Assembly: GCF_964199755.1 (NCBI RefSeq)
Contig: NC_133901.1
Coordinates: forward strand, 12,601,556-12,665,555
From: Larus michahellis
Taxonomy: Eukaryota; Chordata; Aves; Charadriiformes; Laridae
Direction of reading: 5' to 3'
Length of the DNA stretch: 64,000 bases
Shown piece after piece: positions 10,540 through 25,500 of the stretch (position 1 is the stretch's first letter; each line of letters opens with the position of its first letter). The notes beneath the pieces are model-generated. The model was not told the DNA's origin and ran no database searches. It was given only the letters and a program-made list of their open reading frames with translations. A program made the position numbers and the translations under genes.

Positions 10540-13500
10540 GTACGTGTGCCACAGTATACACCAGTCATTCAAAATCATTTAAGTATTAACCTTCCCTCTT
10601 ATTCAGTCAGATCCTCTGGTATCAGACAAAGCTTACATTGCTTAAATGAGGGCTGTAGAGTTTGTCCGCTAGCGTGTGCTGTGTGGACGAATACAGGGTG
10701 CAGTGGCCTTCAGCTGGTGCAGAAGAAAAGTCACTGGGTAAACTGGCTTTGCAATAATCCCTGATCAGGTATTATGGTCTTAATTGTTAGAAATTTAATT
10801 TTGCATCGTCCTGAAAACCTTACCTCTTTTTTTTGGTTGTTGTTGTAAACCCTTCTTACCCTGTAACATCGGGAGCAGTAGTGATTAAAGGTGTGAATAA
10901 ATATTTTTTTTTTTTTTTGGTGTAACAGCCTTGCAAGGTTAATGAGACATGAATTTGTTGTCTGTTTTTATTGAAAACATCTGATTATTTCCTGCTCGTG
11001 CTGAAACTGCAGTCCCATTCATCTCTGAAGAATCCTTAATGCTGTCTTAGGTGAAAGTATCTAGACTTTGATCCCAGGGAGAGACTGTAGTGCCAATAAC
11101 AGAAAAAAATGTTTTATGTGTTAAACAAGCATGAAGCAAAAGTCCCTGATGCCATTTTCATAGTCATCTTTGAGAACGTGACTCAAGTTTACTGATACTC
11201 TATCTTCTACGGATAACTGGTTGCAGAAATCAAGTTTAGACTTAGTTTTATATTAGCAGATGCTGTGAAGGAAATGTTCTTGCTTTGCATAATAGCTGCT
11301 AATTTTTGGTTAACTCGTAGGACAGGGTGAACTTCAAATTTAACTGATTTTGGCTCCTTTAAGAAGTATTTCTTTCCCTATAGAAAAACTGCCAAGTTGC
11401 GAAGTGTGCATATGCTCTGGGGGAACAGAGAAATTTCAATCCCTTAACCTATTGATTTCCATTTCTTTTCAGTGCTTCCTGTTTGACAGGCAAATTAAAG
11501 GGGTAAAGATTGTCATGGAGTTCACCGCCCTCTAGGGCTGTATCTTGCAAGCCTTAATATTGTCCCTGGCTTAGCAGCTTGTGAAGTTTTGGAGGAGTTA
11601 GTTGAATTGGCTTCAATAATTACTGCACCAAATTAGAAATTGCAGCGTCGCCAGGGAGTGTGCTCTCCCCAATGGATTGCGAATGTTTTATTCTTCATTA
11701 TCATGTTGTCATCCAGCCCCCCCTACTTCGGGGTTTGTCTGCATTTGTTATAAACTTCTGCTTTCAGGAGCTGATAGCTTGGCTGTAAGATTTCTCTGGT
11801 GACTGAAACTTGGTGTAAGATGCCTCTGCCTGGAGAGCAATTAAGGCAAATACAAAATATGGATAAAACATGCTCCGGTTTGCTTAGATAATGCATAGTA
11901 CTGAGACAAAGGGATAAGTGTTTATAGGTGCTTGTAATGGTTCTCTACGAGACAAACCCCCTACGTTTAAAGTGTGTAGGTCATTTGTTCTCCCTGAGAT
12001 TTCACAAGTATCCTTCATTGGTCATTGCTAAATTTGGGTCTCTGCCCAGTGATAGGAGATATTGCACTAGAGAATGGGATGAACGTGTAAATAGTATATT
12101 TACAAGTATATTTCTCCGCGAGCTAATTTGCATAGAGTTCAAAGCACTGCATGCGCCAAATTGGTCCCTTGGTGCACATCCGTTTGTTCTGCTGACTTTG
12201 TTGGTATGGCACGCTGTACCTGTGTTGGGTGGTGTCTGCTTTGTAACTCAAGCTCTTTCCCTTCCAGCGGTGGGTTCTTGACTTCCTGTGAGGCTGAGCT
12301 GCAGGAGCTGATGAAGCAGATTGACATTATGGTGGCTCACAAGAAATCTGAGTGGGAAGGACAGACACAGGCTTTGGAAGCTTGCCTGAGTGTTCGAGAG
12401 CAGGAACTTTCCTCTGCCAGGGCTGCTCTGCAGGAAAAATATAAGGAGGTACCTCAAGCTCATAGTCTTTGCTGATTGGTGTCGACCTGTGTGTTTTACA
12501 TGGTACAGTACAATATAAAGCCTGAACCTGAAATTTCAGAGTCTGACTTTGCATGGACATGTGTTTTGGGTATTGTTTCATCAGTTTTGATTATTTCTTT
12601 TTAATGTTTAAATGCTAAGCCAAAACAAGGGGTTAACGTTAGTAAATAGCTGTGCTAAGTGAAACAGGAGCCTGTCTCATAATTGGAAATCAGGAATAGA
12701 ATTTACAAGGAGCCTGTTGGAACAAGGTGTCAGATTCGTAATTCAATCAAAGTCAAGTGATCAGCTCCCTAAGGGTTGGTGGAAGTCCCCAGATTGAATT
12801 GTCAGAGTTTCTAGAGAGAGCCCAGATACACTGCATCTGGATATGACAGTAATCGACGGCCCAGCAACCTGCAGTCATTGGTAGAAAAAACATTTGGTAG
12901 GGTAAACTACGCCAAGATATTGCTGGGAGATTCTCCAAGGGCTTTTTTTATGCAGCTCAGGTTTTGTAGCCTTTAATTAAAGGCCTGTGGGAAGCGCAAA
13001 AAATTTCTGTATCGATAGAGAAGTATCAGCAAGTGAAGTTTTTGCATAGGATGCGGACCACGAACTTTTTCTTGTGCGAATGAACTGATGTATCTGTTCT
13101 TGGATCAGAGGAAGCCAGTAGGAGTCTGGGTGGCTGTACCTTAAGATCTAGCCACATGAACTTTTTCTGGAAGTGTTTAAAATTTGTCCTTATATTTAAA
13201 ATTGCTGCGTCCTATCTTTTGGCAGACTCTTTGCTACAAATTGTGTTTTGGCAGCTCTCAGAGGAAGTTGCTTTGACTTCTTGGGTTGAAAGCCAGCTGA
13301 TAGCTGCACAAGCAGTTGGGTTTTTTGGGGGCCTGTACAACTATACTACAACTTCAGAATTACCCAAGCACTGCTTTAGCTTTTAGTACTTTGGTGTGGA
13401 ATCTAGTAAAATAAAGAGAAATGTGACAGGTTGTAGCAACTGTGGGTTAAGAACTCTGTAGTTTCTTATTAATACGGTCAGGTGCTTCTACTGGTCCTCG

Positions 13501-16500
13501 TGGCAGGTGTTGAATGAATGTCTTTTTTACGGAGTTATTAAATCTGGAGTCATGCCACGGGATTTTAATTTGCAAGAATGGTGATTTTTATCATATTGGT
13601 TAGCATTGTTACTATCAATTGTGTTTTCTCAAGACGCTTTAGAAATATTTCTTACCACCAAAAGTGAACATTGATTTCAAAACCAAATTGTAAACTATGG
13701 TTAAGTCACTACTGCTTTTGCATGCTTTTGTTTTACTCTTATGAATTTTATATGGGAATTTCTTTTAATTTTAATTTAGTGGCTTGCTGTCCTTGGGACC
13801 TGCAGTTATAAAGGTGGCCACTCTGGATTGCGAATGGGGAAAAAGATCCGGGGGGTGGGGGGGAAGCAACCCAAAAATCAGTCACGGGAGAAGTTGAATC
13901 AATGTAAGGGAAGTCTTCCCATGAGTTTCAAAGATGCATTTCTTTCTTTGTCCCTCTCATCTCCACGCGTCATTTGCAATCTCCGCTTCACTTCAGTGTA
14001 GTAAGGTAATGAGGTGGCCACCTTTTCTTTTGGTGTATAGCTTGAAATCATAATGCATGGTTATGAAGAATTTTATGAAAATACCAAATAAAAATAGCCT
14101 TTTGACACAAGCCCAAACTGTCGGTTTCACCCCAGAAACTGGCTCAAAACAAGAAGCCAGAACAGAAGCGGTTCTGGCCCCAGCCTACCAAAGATTTAGG
14201 GATAGACTTAGTCTGATTCATAGTGAGTGACCCCGTTGAAAGATGCTGCTGTTAAAAGACTATGAAAAGATCCTAATTCTCTTACCACTCTTACTATAAT
14301 GTATATTTATGAAATAAAAACTAACCCCAGTACCTACTGACGAGAAAGCCCACTTCTATTGTTTTATTTACTTGCTTTTTAACTCTTCTTTCAGGTTGGC
14401 ATGTTGCGTCACCAGGTAGCAGATGTGGAAAAAGCCAAACAGGACATGGTTAGAGAATATGAACAACAACTGAAGAAATTTCAAGAGGAGGTGAGCTGCA
14501 AAAAGAGAAGATTGGTTTTTAGTTCGCAGTTAATATATGATCTGATAGGTGAAATACTTTGTGTCATTGCTTTTGTTTAAATGCCATGCTTTTAAACCTT
14601 CCCAAACTTTTAATGTTTATGTGCTTAGAAAAAGAGCATTGGGCGTAAACAAAGTAATATTTTTATGCTTCATTAGGCCTGTTTTTTGCACTTCGGAGGA
14701 ACTTGGCGACAAACAGAAAACTGTTGGGAGTATAAATGTATAGTGGATGTATTGTTGCAGTTTTCATGTGTTGGACATCTGCGGCAGTTTACTGCAAAAT
14801 TGTCCTGTCTTCACCCATCCTAGTCACCATGTCACCATAGTGCTTATTCTGAAGTTGCTATGGGTACAGGCAGCAGCAGTTTGCTCCTTCAGCATTTTGT
14901 GAAATTAAAAAAGGGTGGTGTTATAACTGGCCTTAATTGTGTGAGATCAAGAGCTGAGAATGGTATGTAGTCTCATCTTCTTTTGGCCTCCATTGACTGA
15001 TTTTGTTGGTAAGGATTTTGTTCTCTCCAGGCATATTAGTCTTAACACACTTAATGAAAACTAAGTATGCTGAGAATATATTTTTTGAAAATAATTGCAG
15101 AGCTTTAATCTCAAAAAGCTTCTTATTCACCGCAAGGTGGTACCTGTGGAATGTTCTGCAGGTGGTACAACAGCATTCCATGTTTATGCCTTAACTCTTT
15201 GCCTGTCTCCACTTGCTTGTCACTAGCAGAGAGTTAAACGGCATGAACAGCTAGTAGAACATTGACCTGTTTTCTATGGAGGGTTGGGCCTAGTTCATGC
15301 TCACTGTAAGCCGTAAGTTAAATTAATTTGGTAGTCTCTGCTTTGACGACAGAAGGCATTTGTCCTCATCTAAAACACCTTACTATTCAGTATGACTAAC
15401 AGTCTTTGTTCACTAGATGTTCCCACTGGGATTGTGGATAATCTGGAAAGCAAAGCTGAGGTGCTTTGGCAGATCTGACTAAATTGCTAAGGCTATAATA
15501 CAGTGTGTGTGTGTTGTGGCCAAAATTGCAATGTGTTGGTATTTTACCCACACAGTATTAAGGTAGATGACATTAAGCTCCAATATTCCTCAGTCTTCTG
15601 TTCTTGGTACTGTCTGGGGAGAGTCTTTCTGTCTCGGTTTACCACCATTACCAGTAAGATCACAGGTACAGTGTCTTAACTCACTGAGATTGTTGAAAGA
15701 ATAAACCTGTAATCTCCTGATGTGTTTGGCAAAAGGTGTTCGTATATTAACCTGAAACCTGTACATCTGTCCGTTCCCACTGAACATGCCTGAGTACTTT
15801 GCTGACTTTGCTCTGGAGAACCTTTTGTGATCAGCACACAAGGTCTTCATTCAGACGTGTTTTCTTCTCGCAGCCCTCCTATTCATCCATGGGCTTGGCT
15901 TTCTCTGTCAGTAAAATGGGAACGATGACTTCTCAAATTCATGTGGCCATTTGGAAACTTGATTTATTTAATAGCTGATCTGGGGGGAGCTCATCAGATG
16001 GAAAATTCTGTGCAAGTTGCAAGTGATTATTTGCTCAGAGGGTCATTTAAATGTCAAAGAGTTTTTTCCTCATTCCTGCTTCTGATACGACTTCAGCATT
16101 CTAGCAGTAGGCGTAGGAGTGATATTTTCTGTTGGCATTCTCCACTCATTGTGAAATACATAGTGTATCTAAGCAGAAAATGACAGATGAAGTAGTGTTG
16201 ATATTATGTATAATGGCGATTCTCAAATCTTCCTTCTCCCACTAAGCGGAAGAGTTCCAGTTCCCACCTGAGCTTCACGAGTGTATTTCAGTCACGTAAG
16301 AAATTGTACCTCTGTGTAGCACTACCCCTGCCCCGTGTGCGGTGTGATGTGCCCTCTGTGTGAGGAGATCAACCCTGTGGCTGGGAGCCATCTGTAGAGA
16401 GAGGGGTACCATGCTCTTGCTGCATTAACGATGCATGTAAACCTCCGTCTTATCGATATTTTAGTCATGTTTTAATAGTGGTAAGACAGAGGTCTAATTA

Positions 16501-19500
16501 GAGCTGCTGATGTCACGACTTCAGTGGCATCTTGCTACTCTTATACAGCTCGGCATATTCTGCAATCCTGTTGGTATAATAGGCTCATTATACAAATAGA
16601 AGTCTTCACTTGCAAGCTGTGTGGCCTTGATTAGGGGAATTGTTTGTGTGAAGCCATTTTGTGTGCCTTCTTTGAAAGTGCTGTTTAATTCTTGCTCTGG
16701 GGCCTTGAACAAAGTTGTCTCTTTCACTGAATTCTTTGCAGTTGTCCAGGCTGAGGAGGAGCTATGAGAAGCTGCAGAAGAAACAACTAAGAGAAACTAG
16801 AGAAGAAGCTAACAAGAGACAAGGGGAGGACCAGTTTGAAATGAGCCGACTGACCAGGAAGCTGGAGGTATGTAGTGAAGAAGGAAGTGCTAATCGGAGT
16901 TTGTACATACTAACTGACTTTCTGGGCTTCCGTGGTGGCTGAATAGTCAACTAGAAAGTGGACTGTGAATCCTGCTGCAAAAGCACTCTCTATCTACTCT
17001 CCAGGTGTAGCTCTTCTCATCTGCTTGTGTAATAAAGGCAGTTTCCTGCACGGGGGCCTCTGAGTACACAGGATAAACTACGCTGCTGTTCTTACTCTTA
17101 GACTAAATAAAAGGAAGAAGGTGCTGGAAGGGAAATTAATTATGTGAATGGAATGAATTCCAGCGTGGTGGGGTTGTCATCTCACTTCTTGAAAGAGGGG
17201 GGAGCTACATGTCATACTACTTCTCAACCCCGTCTCATCTTTTAATCTTTCTGCTATGCTGAGCTCAACCGCACTCAATTTTCTTCTCCTGTACCCTGAG
17301 GATGTGGCTAACAAACACATCTGACTGATGTAGTGTCCAATTTCTGGAGCAGAGATTAGCATTAACATTCTGTAGTTCATACTTGCCATCTTAGTGATTT
17401 CAATAGCAGCATGTTTTGGAAGCTAAAGACAGTCTGAATTGTTAAACCTCTGACAGCAAATCCATGAAACTAGCCATGAATCTGTTAGCACTTAACATTT
17501 GTAAACAGCAGTAATTGACACTGACGTTTTAACTTGGGAGGGAATGAAATACAGCAAGCACAGTATGTGAGGGGTTTTATACCGCTGAGTTGGTGCATCA
17601 AATGACTGGCTAATGGTTTCCCTGCTGTGGGGAAAGGTGCATGAGGATATGGTGGAGAGAGAAAGCAAACAGGGATACGAACTAGAAGGGGGCCTTCTTG
17701 TCAACTGCATGGACGTACTGCTGCAAGCCACCCCTGCTGTTCTTGCAGGAGTTTCGTCAAAAATCACTTGACTGGGAGAAGCAGCGCTTGCTTTACCAGC
17801 AGCAGGTGGCATCGCTGGAAGCACAGAGGAAGGCTTTGGCTGAGCAGTCTGAGCTCATTCAGGTACAATTAATATGTGCTGAAAGTTTTTGTTTTGTTTG
17901 TGGCAGCGGGTGGGAGGGGAGGGAGGGGGAAAGAGGGAGAGACTAATGAAATCTCTCAGGCTTGAATCCAGTTTAGGTTGCCATTGAAATGACTTTTAAT
18001 GTCCCGGTGGAATAGGGTTTACTTGTATAAGTGCTCTATGGAAAAAAGATCTGGAGTCTGTCAACAGAGGTTAGATAAACCTCGTGCAGCTCTCCCTGCC
18101 ACCCCTCCAACTAGTAGACAAGATGGTAGGATGAAGCTTTCCCTAGGAGGCAGAGACCACAGCATATGACACTTTAAAATAGCTGTTACATCATAGTGTG
18201 TAATTCAAAGCTGCGTACCTGCCAGCAGCTAAATATGTACCTTGTAGGTCCAACTCAGAAGATGATGTTGGAAAATAGTCTTCCCCTACGACAGATGCTT
18301 CTGCAAAGTACTGAAATAATAGCATTTTGCAGCCCCCCTCTCTTTTGTTTTTTTTTTTTTAAAAAGTCTTTTAAAGGTAAGAAGAAGTAGTGGGGCTGCT
18401 GTTCCTGAAAAGCGAATCACTTGGTGAGTTAGTGGTGCTGCAGCAGAGCAAGATGAATTGACCTAGAGCACAGCTGTGAAGTCACACTGACACAATCACA
18501 GCAGACACTGATAAGAAGCTCTTGCTGGGGGCTTTACACTTAATGGGCTCCTGAGTTGCTCTTGAGTGGAAGCTCCTGCAAGGAGGAAGTTTGTGATGAC
18601 AGGATTGACGCTGGCTCTGACAGGGGCTTTGTGAGAGGCTGACACTGGGAGATCTACAAATGCAGAGAGAGCATTTGAGCAGAAGGTCTTGCTGCTCTGC
18701 TGTCTTTGTATCATTGATAGCTCAATTGTCTGAGAACAGATGTGTCCTTGGAGTACAGGCTGGTACACTGGAGTGCAGAGGAACTCTTCTTACTGTGCAG
18801 CAGAAAAACAGGAATTTGGGGAAATTTTTCCTAAGCGGTGTAAGTGACTTAGGTGCATAGGTACTGTGAACAGATTGCCTGAATCCTCAATTTCTTTGAA
18901 AAGCCTGGCATGAAAGGGCTAAATTTTTGCCTTGGATGTTTTGATGCATTTTGTATGTTTGCTTGTTTTTCTGGCACGAGGTCAAGCTGAGCTCTGGGAC
19001 CATGGAGTGCTTCCCCTTTCTCTTCTTTCAGCTGGCTTTCCCTCCTATCTCTCCGTGCAGCTTAGGGCAGCCTGGCATTCTTACCTAGTGATGAGCACCT
19101 TCCTGTAACACCGGCAGCCTTTAAAGTCAACAAGTGAAACTTGGAATTCTGTGCTGTCCTGCACCCTCTGCGGCTGGAAAAGAGAGATAGCTTATGTGTT
19201 TCCTTAATGCAGAAATAAATATTCAGGTAGTCTTGGGCGGAGAAAGGCTGCACTTTAAACTCTTGCCCCTCCTGATTACGTTTTCTGTCATGACTATTCA
19301 AATAATGAAAAGGCTGTAATCAAAACTATACCATAGCCTTCCAAATGCACAGTTCCTATAGTTTTCTCAGTTATGAGGCATTATGTGTCAGGCAGCAAAT
19401 CAAGGCATGTGGTGGTTCTGAAGCTGGCAGGAATTGCTGCTCTTAGAAATTGGGAGTAAAGGACTACTCAAATATTTTGTTTCAGCCTTTAAAAATTACA

Positions 19501-22500
19501 AGGCACTATACAGAAAGGAAATACATGAAGTGAATGTTCTTAGAAGCTAATATGAGAGCTGGCTTGTTAAATTTCACCAGCTAGCTATGTGGAAAGAAAT
19601 GCTATGAAATAAAGTATTGTGCCTATAAATAATAGAGCATGTATTGTTTGCTAGTCATATGTTCCTTATAACTTTTTTTTTGTCTGCCATTAAAACAATG
19701 AAACATTCAAAGTGAGCGTTCTTGCAAGCTGTTAGAACCAGATATTTACTGCGTAAAGCAAAACATAATTGACTGTTACATCCAGTTTGTTTTTTCATCT
19801 GTTTTGTGGTTGTGTGTTTTTGTTTTTTTTTTTTTCCGTTGTACACCAAGACCTGCTTTCTGTCCTGGTGTGGAATTAACGATTGGGTAATCTCTAGTTT
19901 GCGTATGGTATTTACAAACCTTCTTCCATGCTGCCGTTTCTTCTGGTCTAGCCTTAGGTTAATAAGCAAAAAATAGTAGGCAGCTTTGTTCTTAGGCAGT
20001 TCATACTTGGACAACTTGAGTGATCTGAGATCCTATCTTCCCAGATTCTCTTTGGATACCTTCTGGAGTCAGAGGGCCCCCTCAGGTTTTTTTAATTCTG
20101 TTTTCCTTCGGAGGTTTTACCCATTGTGCAACCCTGGAACAATGCTTTCCCTAATTCCCTGAAAGGAAAGTTCCTTACTTTGAGAATGTGGCTTGTTACA
20201 CAAAGAAATCAGAAGTTGTTTTGAATATAGTTTTGATACACTGTGTTTTCTGTAATTTAGCTTTAATGCAAACCAATTGCTCTTGGCAGACTCAGCTTGC
20301 CAATCGGAAGCAGATTCTGGAGTCGGTGGAGCTGGCCAGCCGCTCGGAAATCCAGCACTTAACCAGCAAGCTGGAGAGGGCCAATGATGCTATCTGTGCC
20401 AACGAGTTGGAGGTGGAGAGGCTTAACATGAGAGTGGATGACCTGACTGAAAACAATCGGATGGTTCTGGAAGATCAGCAAAGACTTCAAGAAGAATTAA
20501 GGCAATCCAAGAAAATGTTAGAGGTCAGTGGAGGAACTGTTAGGAAAATGAACAGAGAGCAGTGCTTGGGAGAAGCAGCAGGAAGACTCTTCATCCCAGA
20601 GCTCCTGTCTCTTTCTAGGGCCATTGTGACGTTCCTGATTGGCCTCCAAGCTGGCTTTGTGCTCGTGTGGTGCTCTGCAGTATTTCCAAGGGTTCCTTAA
20701 AAATCTGATCAACCTCTCATGGCATTACAACGAAATGATTTGGTCCATCTTGCAACAGCCATTCCTTCTCCCTCCCATGCAGGTGCTACAGGATGAGAAG
20801 ATGGAACTTAGAGCCACCTTGCAGTCTCAAGAAGATTTCATTGACAGCACCAAGCTGCACCAGGAACACTTACAGAAAGAGCTGGCCAGGGTGACAGAAA
20901 CTCTTCGCACAAAAGAACTCCTCATCAGGTAACATCTGTGCCTCACTGGTATTTATGCCCTCGAATGCAAATCTATATTCCAGGTTCTCCCACTGAGGAC
21001 GGTAGAAGCGTTTTCATACGCTTCTGTGTGGTTGATATATAGAATGTGCTGGTTGATATATAGAATGGTACACTGTAGTTTCTCCCAAGTGCTGTGTTTC
21101 CTTGCAGCATTTGCCAAATTGCATTGCTTTTGAAATCAACTGATTCACGGTGAGGAGTGTGGAAGGAATCAGCTTTCTACGCAGCTAGGTTTCTGGAAGC
21201 AGCACAGGGCTTTTGAGCTTTTCAGCCTTTTTTTTTTTTTCTCCCCCCCCGGGCATTTTTGGTCAAATGCTGGGGTCCTTTCAGGATTTGATAATGTGCT
21301 TAATAACATAGGTGAGAGTTCTCGCTGATTTAATGAGTTACCTTGGTAAAGTCAGTACATATGTGACAAAATCATCTTGGCCTCCTCCTTCTGCACTGGC
21401 AACATGCAAAATCTATAGGGTTCTGGTGGCTGTGTGAAAAGGTTTTGGCGTGCGTTACTGAACAGCCCCACCGTGTCTTGCAAACTGGATGTCTGCTAAC
21501 GGCAGGGAGACGGGATCAGGGAGGCCAGCATCAAAACAGGATGTCGTCTTTTCCAATCAGCCTGAACTCAAGCAGGGGGCTGTCATCCAGCTGACATGTT
21601 TGCGCCTTCACAATGCATGCAGGTGTCACCTAGTGTTGGGCTTTATGTATTTTTCAGAGAATTCCAAGAAAATGGTGGTTATGTTCCCTGTATTACTGAA
21701 CTCGGGCATGACATTTTTGTACTGAGATTAAAGTTCATGTTTCTGCTTAGGGCTTTGGAGGAACGCTTGCAGGAGAAGCAATTGTCTTCCCCGGGGCTAG
21801 AGCTGGAGCACATACTACTGCAGCTGGATGTCGCCCAGAAGAAGGAACAGCACTTACAGTCAGAGGTGACTCATCTTGAGAACAGGTAGCCGACTGCTTG
21901 CTTTCCCTGCTTGTGCAATGAAACTCGGATAATAATGTAATACCTAATATATTGTGTTCATCGAGTTAACCAGTCCCACTGATTTTTGGAGGCTTATTTT
22001 AAATATCAAAGGGCTGGAGAAATCAAATGCTATTCATTTTGCAGTTTAATAGTGAGACTGTTTTGCTAATTGGTTGGCTGCTTTTCACCGCACACTGTGG
22101 GTGTTTTCAGTGTTTTAGCTTGCTTAGGCTGAGCACCTTCATTGGTAATAGGTTCAGGAGCCTTTGTTGGCCAGCTGGTTAGAACCAGATCTAGACCTTA
22201 CCGTGAAATAAGGATTATAAATGAGTCTTCCTCTCTGAGCTTGTGGTTTTCACACTAATGTCTGCATGGGAAGTTTGTAGTCCTACTATGGTAAAGCAAC
22301 AAACAAGAAACAGGTATTATCTGTTAGATCAGCTTCCTGATCTCTTCTGAAATTATTTTGGTAAACAGAACCAAAGGACTGGTAAGGAACTTCTAGGCTA
22401 AGAGTCCGGTTTCTGTTATGACAGACATAGGAGACTGCTTGGAAGATCAAAGTATCTCTGACCATCTCCTCCTCTTTGGGGTATTCTAATCTGTAGTTTT

Positions 22501-25500
22501 ACATTTGGCACCCAGCCTGGTGTCTTCAAATGCAAGGTGTGTACAGCTGAGTGAAGAGCTGGATGAGAATATCAAAGAGCTGCAGTCAATGGAAGAACAC
22601 CATACTGAGTCAAAAGCAGAGATTAAAAAGGTAATGTTGCTTTGTTCCTGGAGAGTGGGAAAGGCACTTGTGGAGTCAGCTGTTCCCGTGTGCGTCATGA
22701 GCCTCAGCAGAGACTGCAGCGCACAGGTAGCACAACTCCAAGTGGGATTGACGGCTGGGAGTGTTGTGGGGGCAGTGGTGTGCTGAGGCGTAAGGAGCAG
22801 ATCCGAGGAAGGAGGGGTGGAGAGGACGGGTTTGCAGGTTTCTGTACATGGCTGTGGGGTTTACTTTGCGACTGCCTCTTAGGCCTACCCCTGCTGCATG
22901 CAGTACTTCTCTGCAGCGTGGAGGTACTTGAATTAGTGCTGGAGGGGCAAATATGCAAAGAAATGAAGGCCTGGAATCCTGAGTTTAAGCCTAATACAGG
23001 CTCCCAATAGGATGAAGAACAGGGAGGGAATGGGTTTTGCTGCAATATGTCCTATCATGCTTGAGACAGGGCTTCGAATGTGTTCTAGTCCGCATGTGAG
23101 AAAGGGAGTTTGTTTCAGACTTGATACCTGGACGTGAACTCAGGGACTGGAAGAAACGGAGCAGCTCATCTGCCATGAGGACCTCACCCCAGTGCTCTGC
23201 GCACCCGAGGGAGGCAAGCCCTCCAAAAGGCTTGACGTTTAATAATAGTCTAGATCAGTTAGTGTGAGAGCTTTCACTGGAGCATGGTCAGAGTAGAAAC
23301 CTTATTGGACTTGAGTGAAAAACCTCACTTCTGTGAAAGTCTTTCATCCTTTATTCTGAATGTACAGAAGTGCAGATCTTGCCAGAGATGAGTGCTTGGT
23401 TACACATCTAAACAGCCACACAATAAATGAATCTCCTACAGGCTGCTGGGGAGGAAAGAGAGATTTATTATGGTTGTTTCTATTTTATATACTTGGGAGG
23501 CACTGAGGTGACATGGAGATAAATCACCGTATGTATGGTATTTACATGGCTAGGCAGAGATCATCTGGTTCAATTTGCTAAAATGCTTGTAATTCTCAGA
23601 AAAATCCTGGACGTTTGGGTGGTTAATATTTTTGGCTAATGGAATGAACTACTAGGGAAGAAATTATGCTGTGTTGTTCTTCTCTTATGTTGCTGAATAA
23701 ATATACGGTGTGTCTACCAGAATATTTAATGCAGTTCAGGTCTGCCATCTCAAAAAGGATTGAATAAGACAAGATAAGGTATGGAAAAAGATGATCAAAA
23801 GGATGGGGTGTTTTTTATACAAGGAACAGCTGAATGGAGTAGGACTTACCAAACTGGAAAGGAGATAAATGAGATTGAACGTACTAAAAATAAAATCATG
23901 CCCGTCATGTGGAAAGTAAATAGGGAATGATTATTCTCTCATAACGCAGGGACTAGTGGTCATCAAATGGAGTTATGAAAACAAAGAGGTATATTTTTAC
24001 CCTGCGCATAGCTAGCTTGTGGAAGTTTGCCATGGGTAGCTTTAGTTGCTACAAGCTAATATAGATTCAAAAGGCTTAGGACAAATTCATGGAAGAAAAG
24101 TCTGGCTAGAGCTATTTAAAGATATCATCTCTGCGTCTGGAAGACAGAGTGGCAAATTGCAAGGCTGTATTATGGAAGTGTTGCCCAGTTACGGTAAAAT
24201 ATCGGGTATCTGTTGGCCATGGAGGTACAATGGTGAGCGAAAGAAACTGTGATTTGATCAATTTTTGGTCTTCTCGAGTACTCCAGAGCATGTAACTTAC
24301 GTCTTGTGCCAGTTGTCAGTTGATGGTGTGGAAAAGGATTGGGATGAGGTGGTTTTCAATCAAGAAGGACAGGCATGCACAGAGGGCTTGTTACACAAAG
24401 CTTTTTGTTTTCCTGTACTTAGATTTCGTATTACCATGTCCTTTTTTGCTGAAACATCTTTTTAAAAACTCATGGGTGATGTGTGCATATCTTCCTCCAG
24501 CTGAAAGCGCAGCTCGCTCAAGCTGAACAAACTCGCAGCAGTGAGCTAGAAGGGATGAAAAGGGAAATCTCCAGGTTGACACAAGAGTTACACCAGCGGG
24601 ACATCACAATTGCGTCTGCAAGTGGCTCCACATCAGACCTAGAACAACGGCTGAGAACAGAGATTGAAAGAGCAGAGAGGAAAGCAGTGGAACACAGGGT
24701 AAAAAAGGCAGAAGACTCTTACGCTGTCTCTTTAAGGGATCTGGAGGCTTGGAATACCACCCTACATTTTAGCTACGTTAACAGTTTCCTTCTCTCTTCA
24801 GCCTTTGAACAAAGACGCTGAGACCCTTCTGATGAAATCTTCTAATTTATGGTGTTCACTGAATCTGTCTCGCTGCTTCTGTTCAAACCTCTAACTGACA
24901 GTCCCAGAGAATTCTTGGAGGTCGCTCATGCTAACTAGGCCTGGAAGAATACATCTTTGAAGACAAAAGTAAATGACTGTGCATGGCCTTCTCTACAGGG
25001 TCCCTGCAGAACTAACGGCCCAAGACTCGCTTTGTACTCCTGCTTGAATTGAGGGTGGAAAATGCCTGTAGGGTGTTGGGGGCATGTGTTGCGTTCTTTT
25101 TTTCTGAGCTTGTCGTTTGCCTCTGTTTCCTCAGGTCATTCTGGTCCAGCTGGAAACCTTGAGGCTGGAAAACCGTCATCTCTTGGAGATGCTGGAAAAA
25201 ATGGAGTGCGGTATGCTAGAGGTATGCATTAGGGACCAGAGATGGGAAGGGGCTAGTGTTTGTGTGTCCCCTACCTATGAACAGTAATAGTCTATGCCCA
25301 GGCCTCTCAAAATGCTTGGTGGAGTTCAGGGAACTTAAAACCTGAGCCAAAAGGGCAATGTGTGAGGAAATAGGCCCAGAAATACTGAGCATCTTGTTCA
25401 GTCACAGACTACTGAGGACAGCTGTGTAAACAGAGCCCTAATCCCAGTTTCTTCTCCGTGGGCTCTGGCCCATGGTTTTTAGTACATTTTGTTACGTTTC

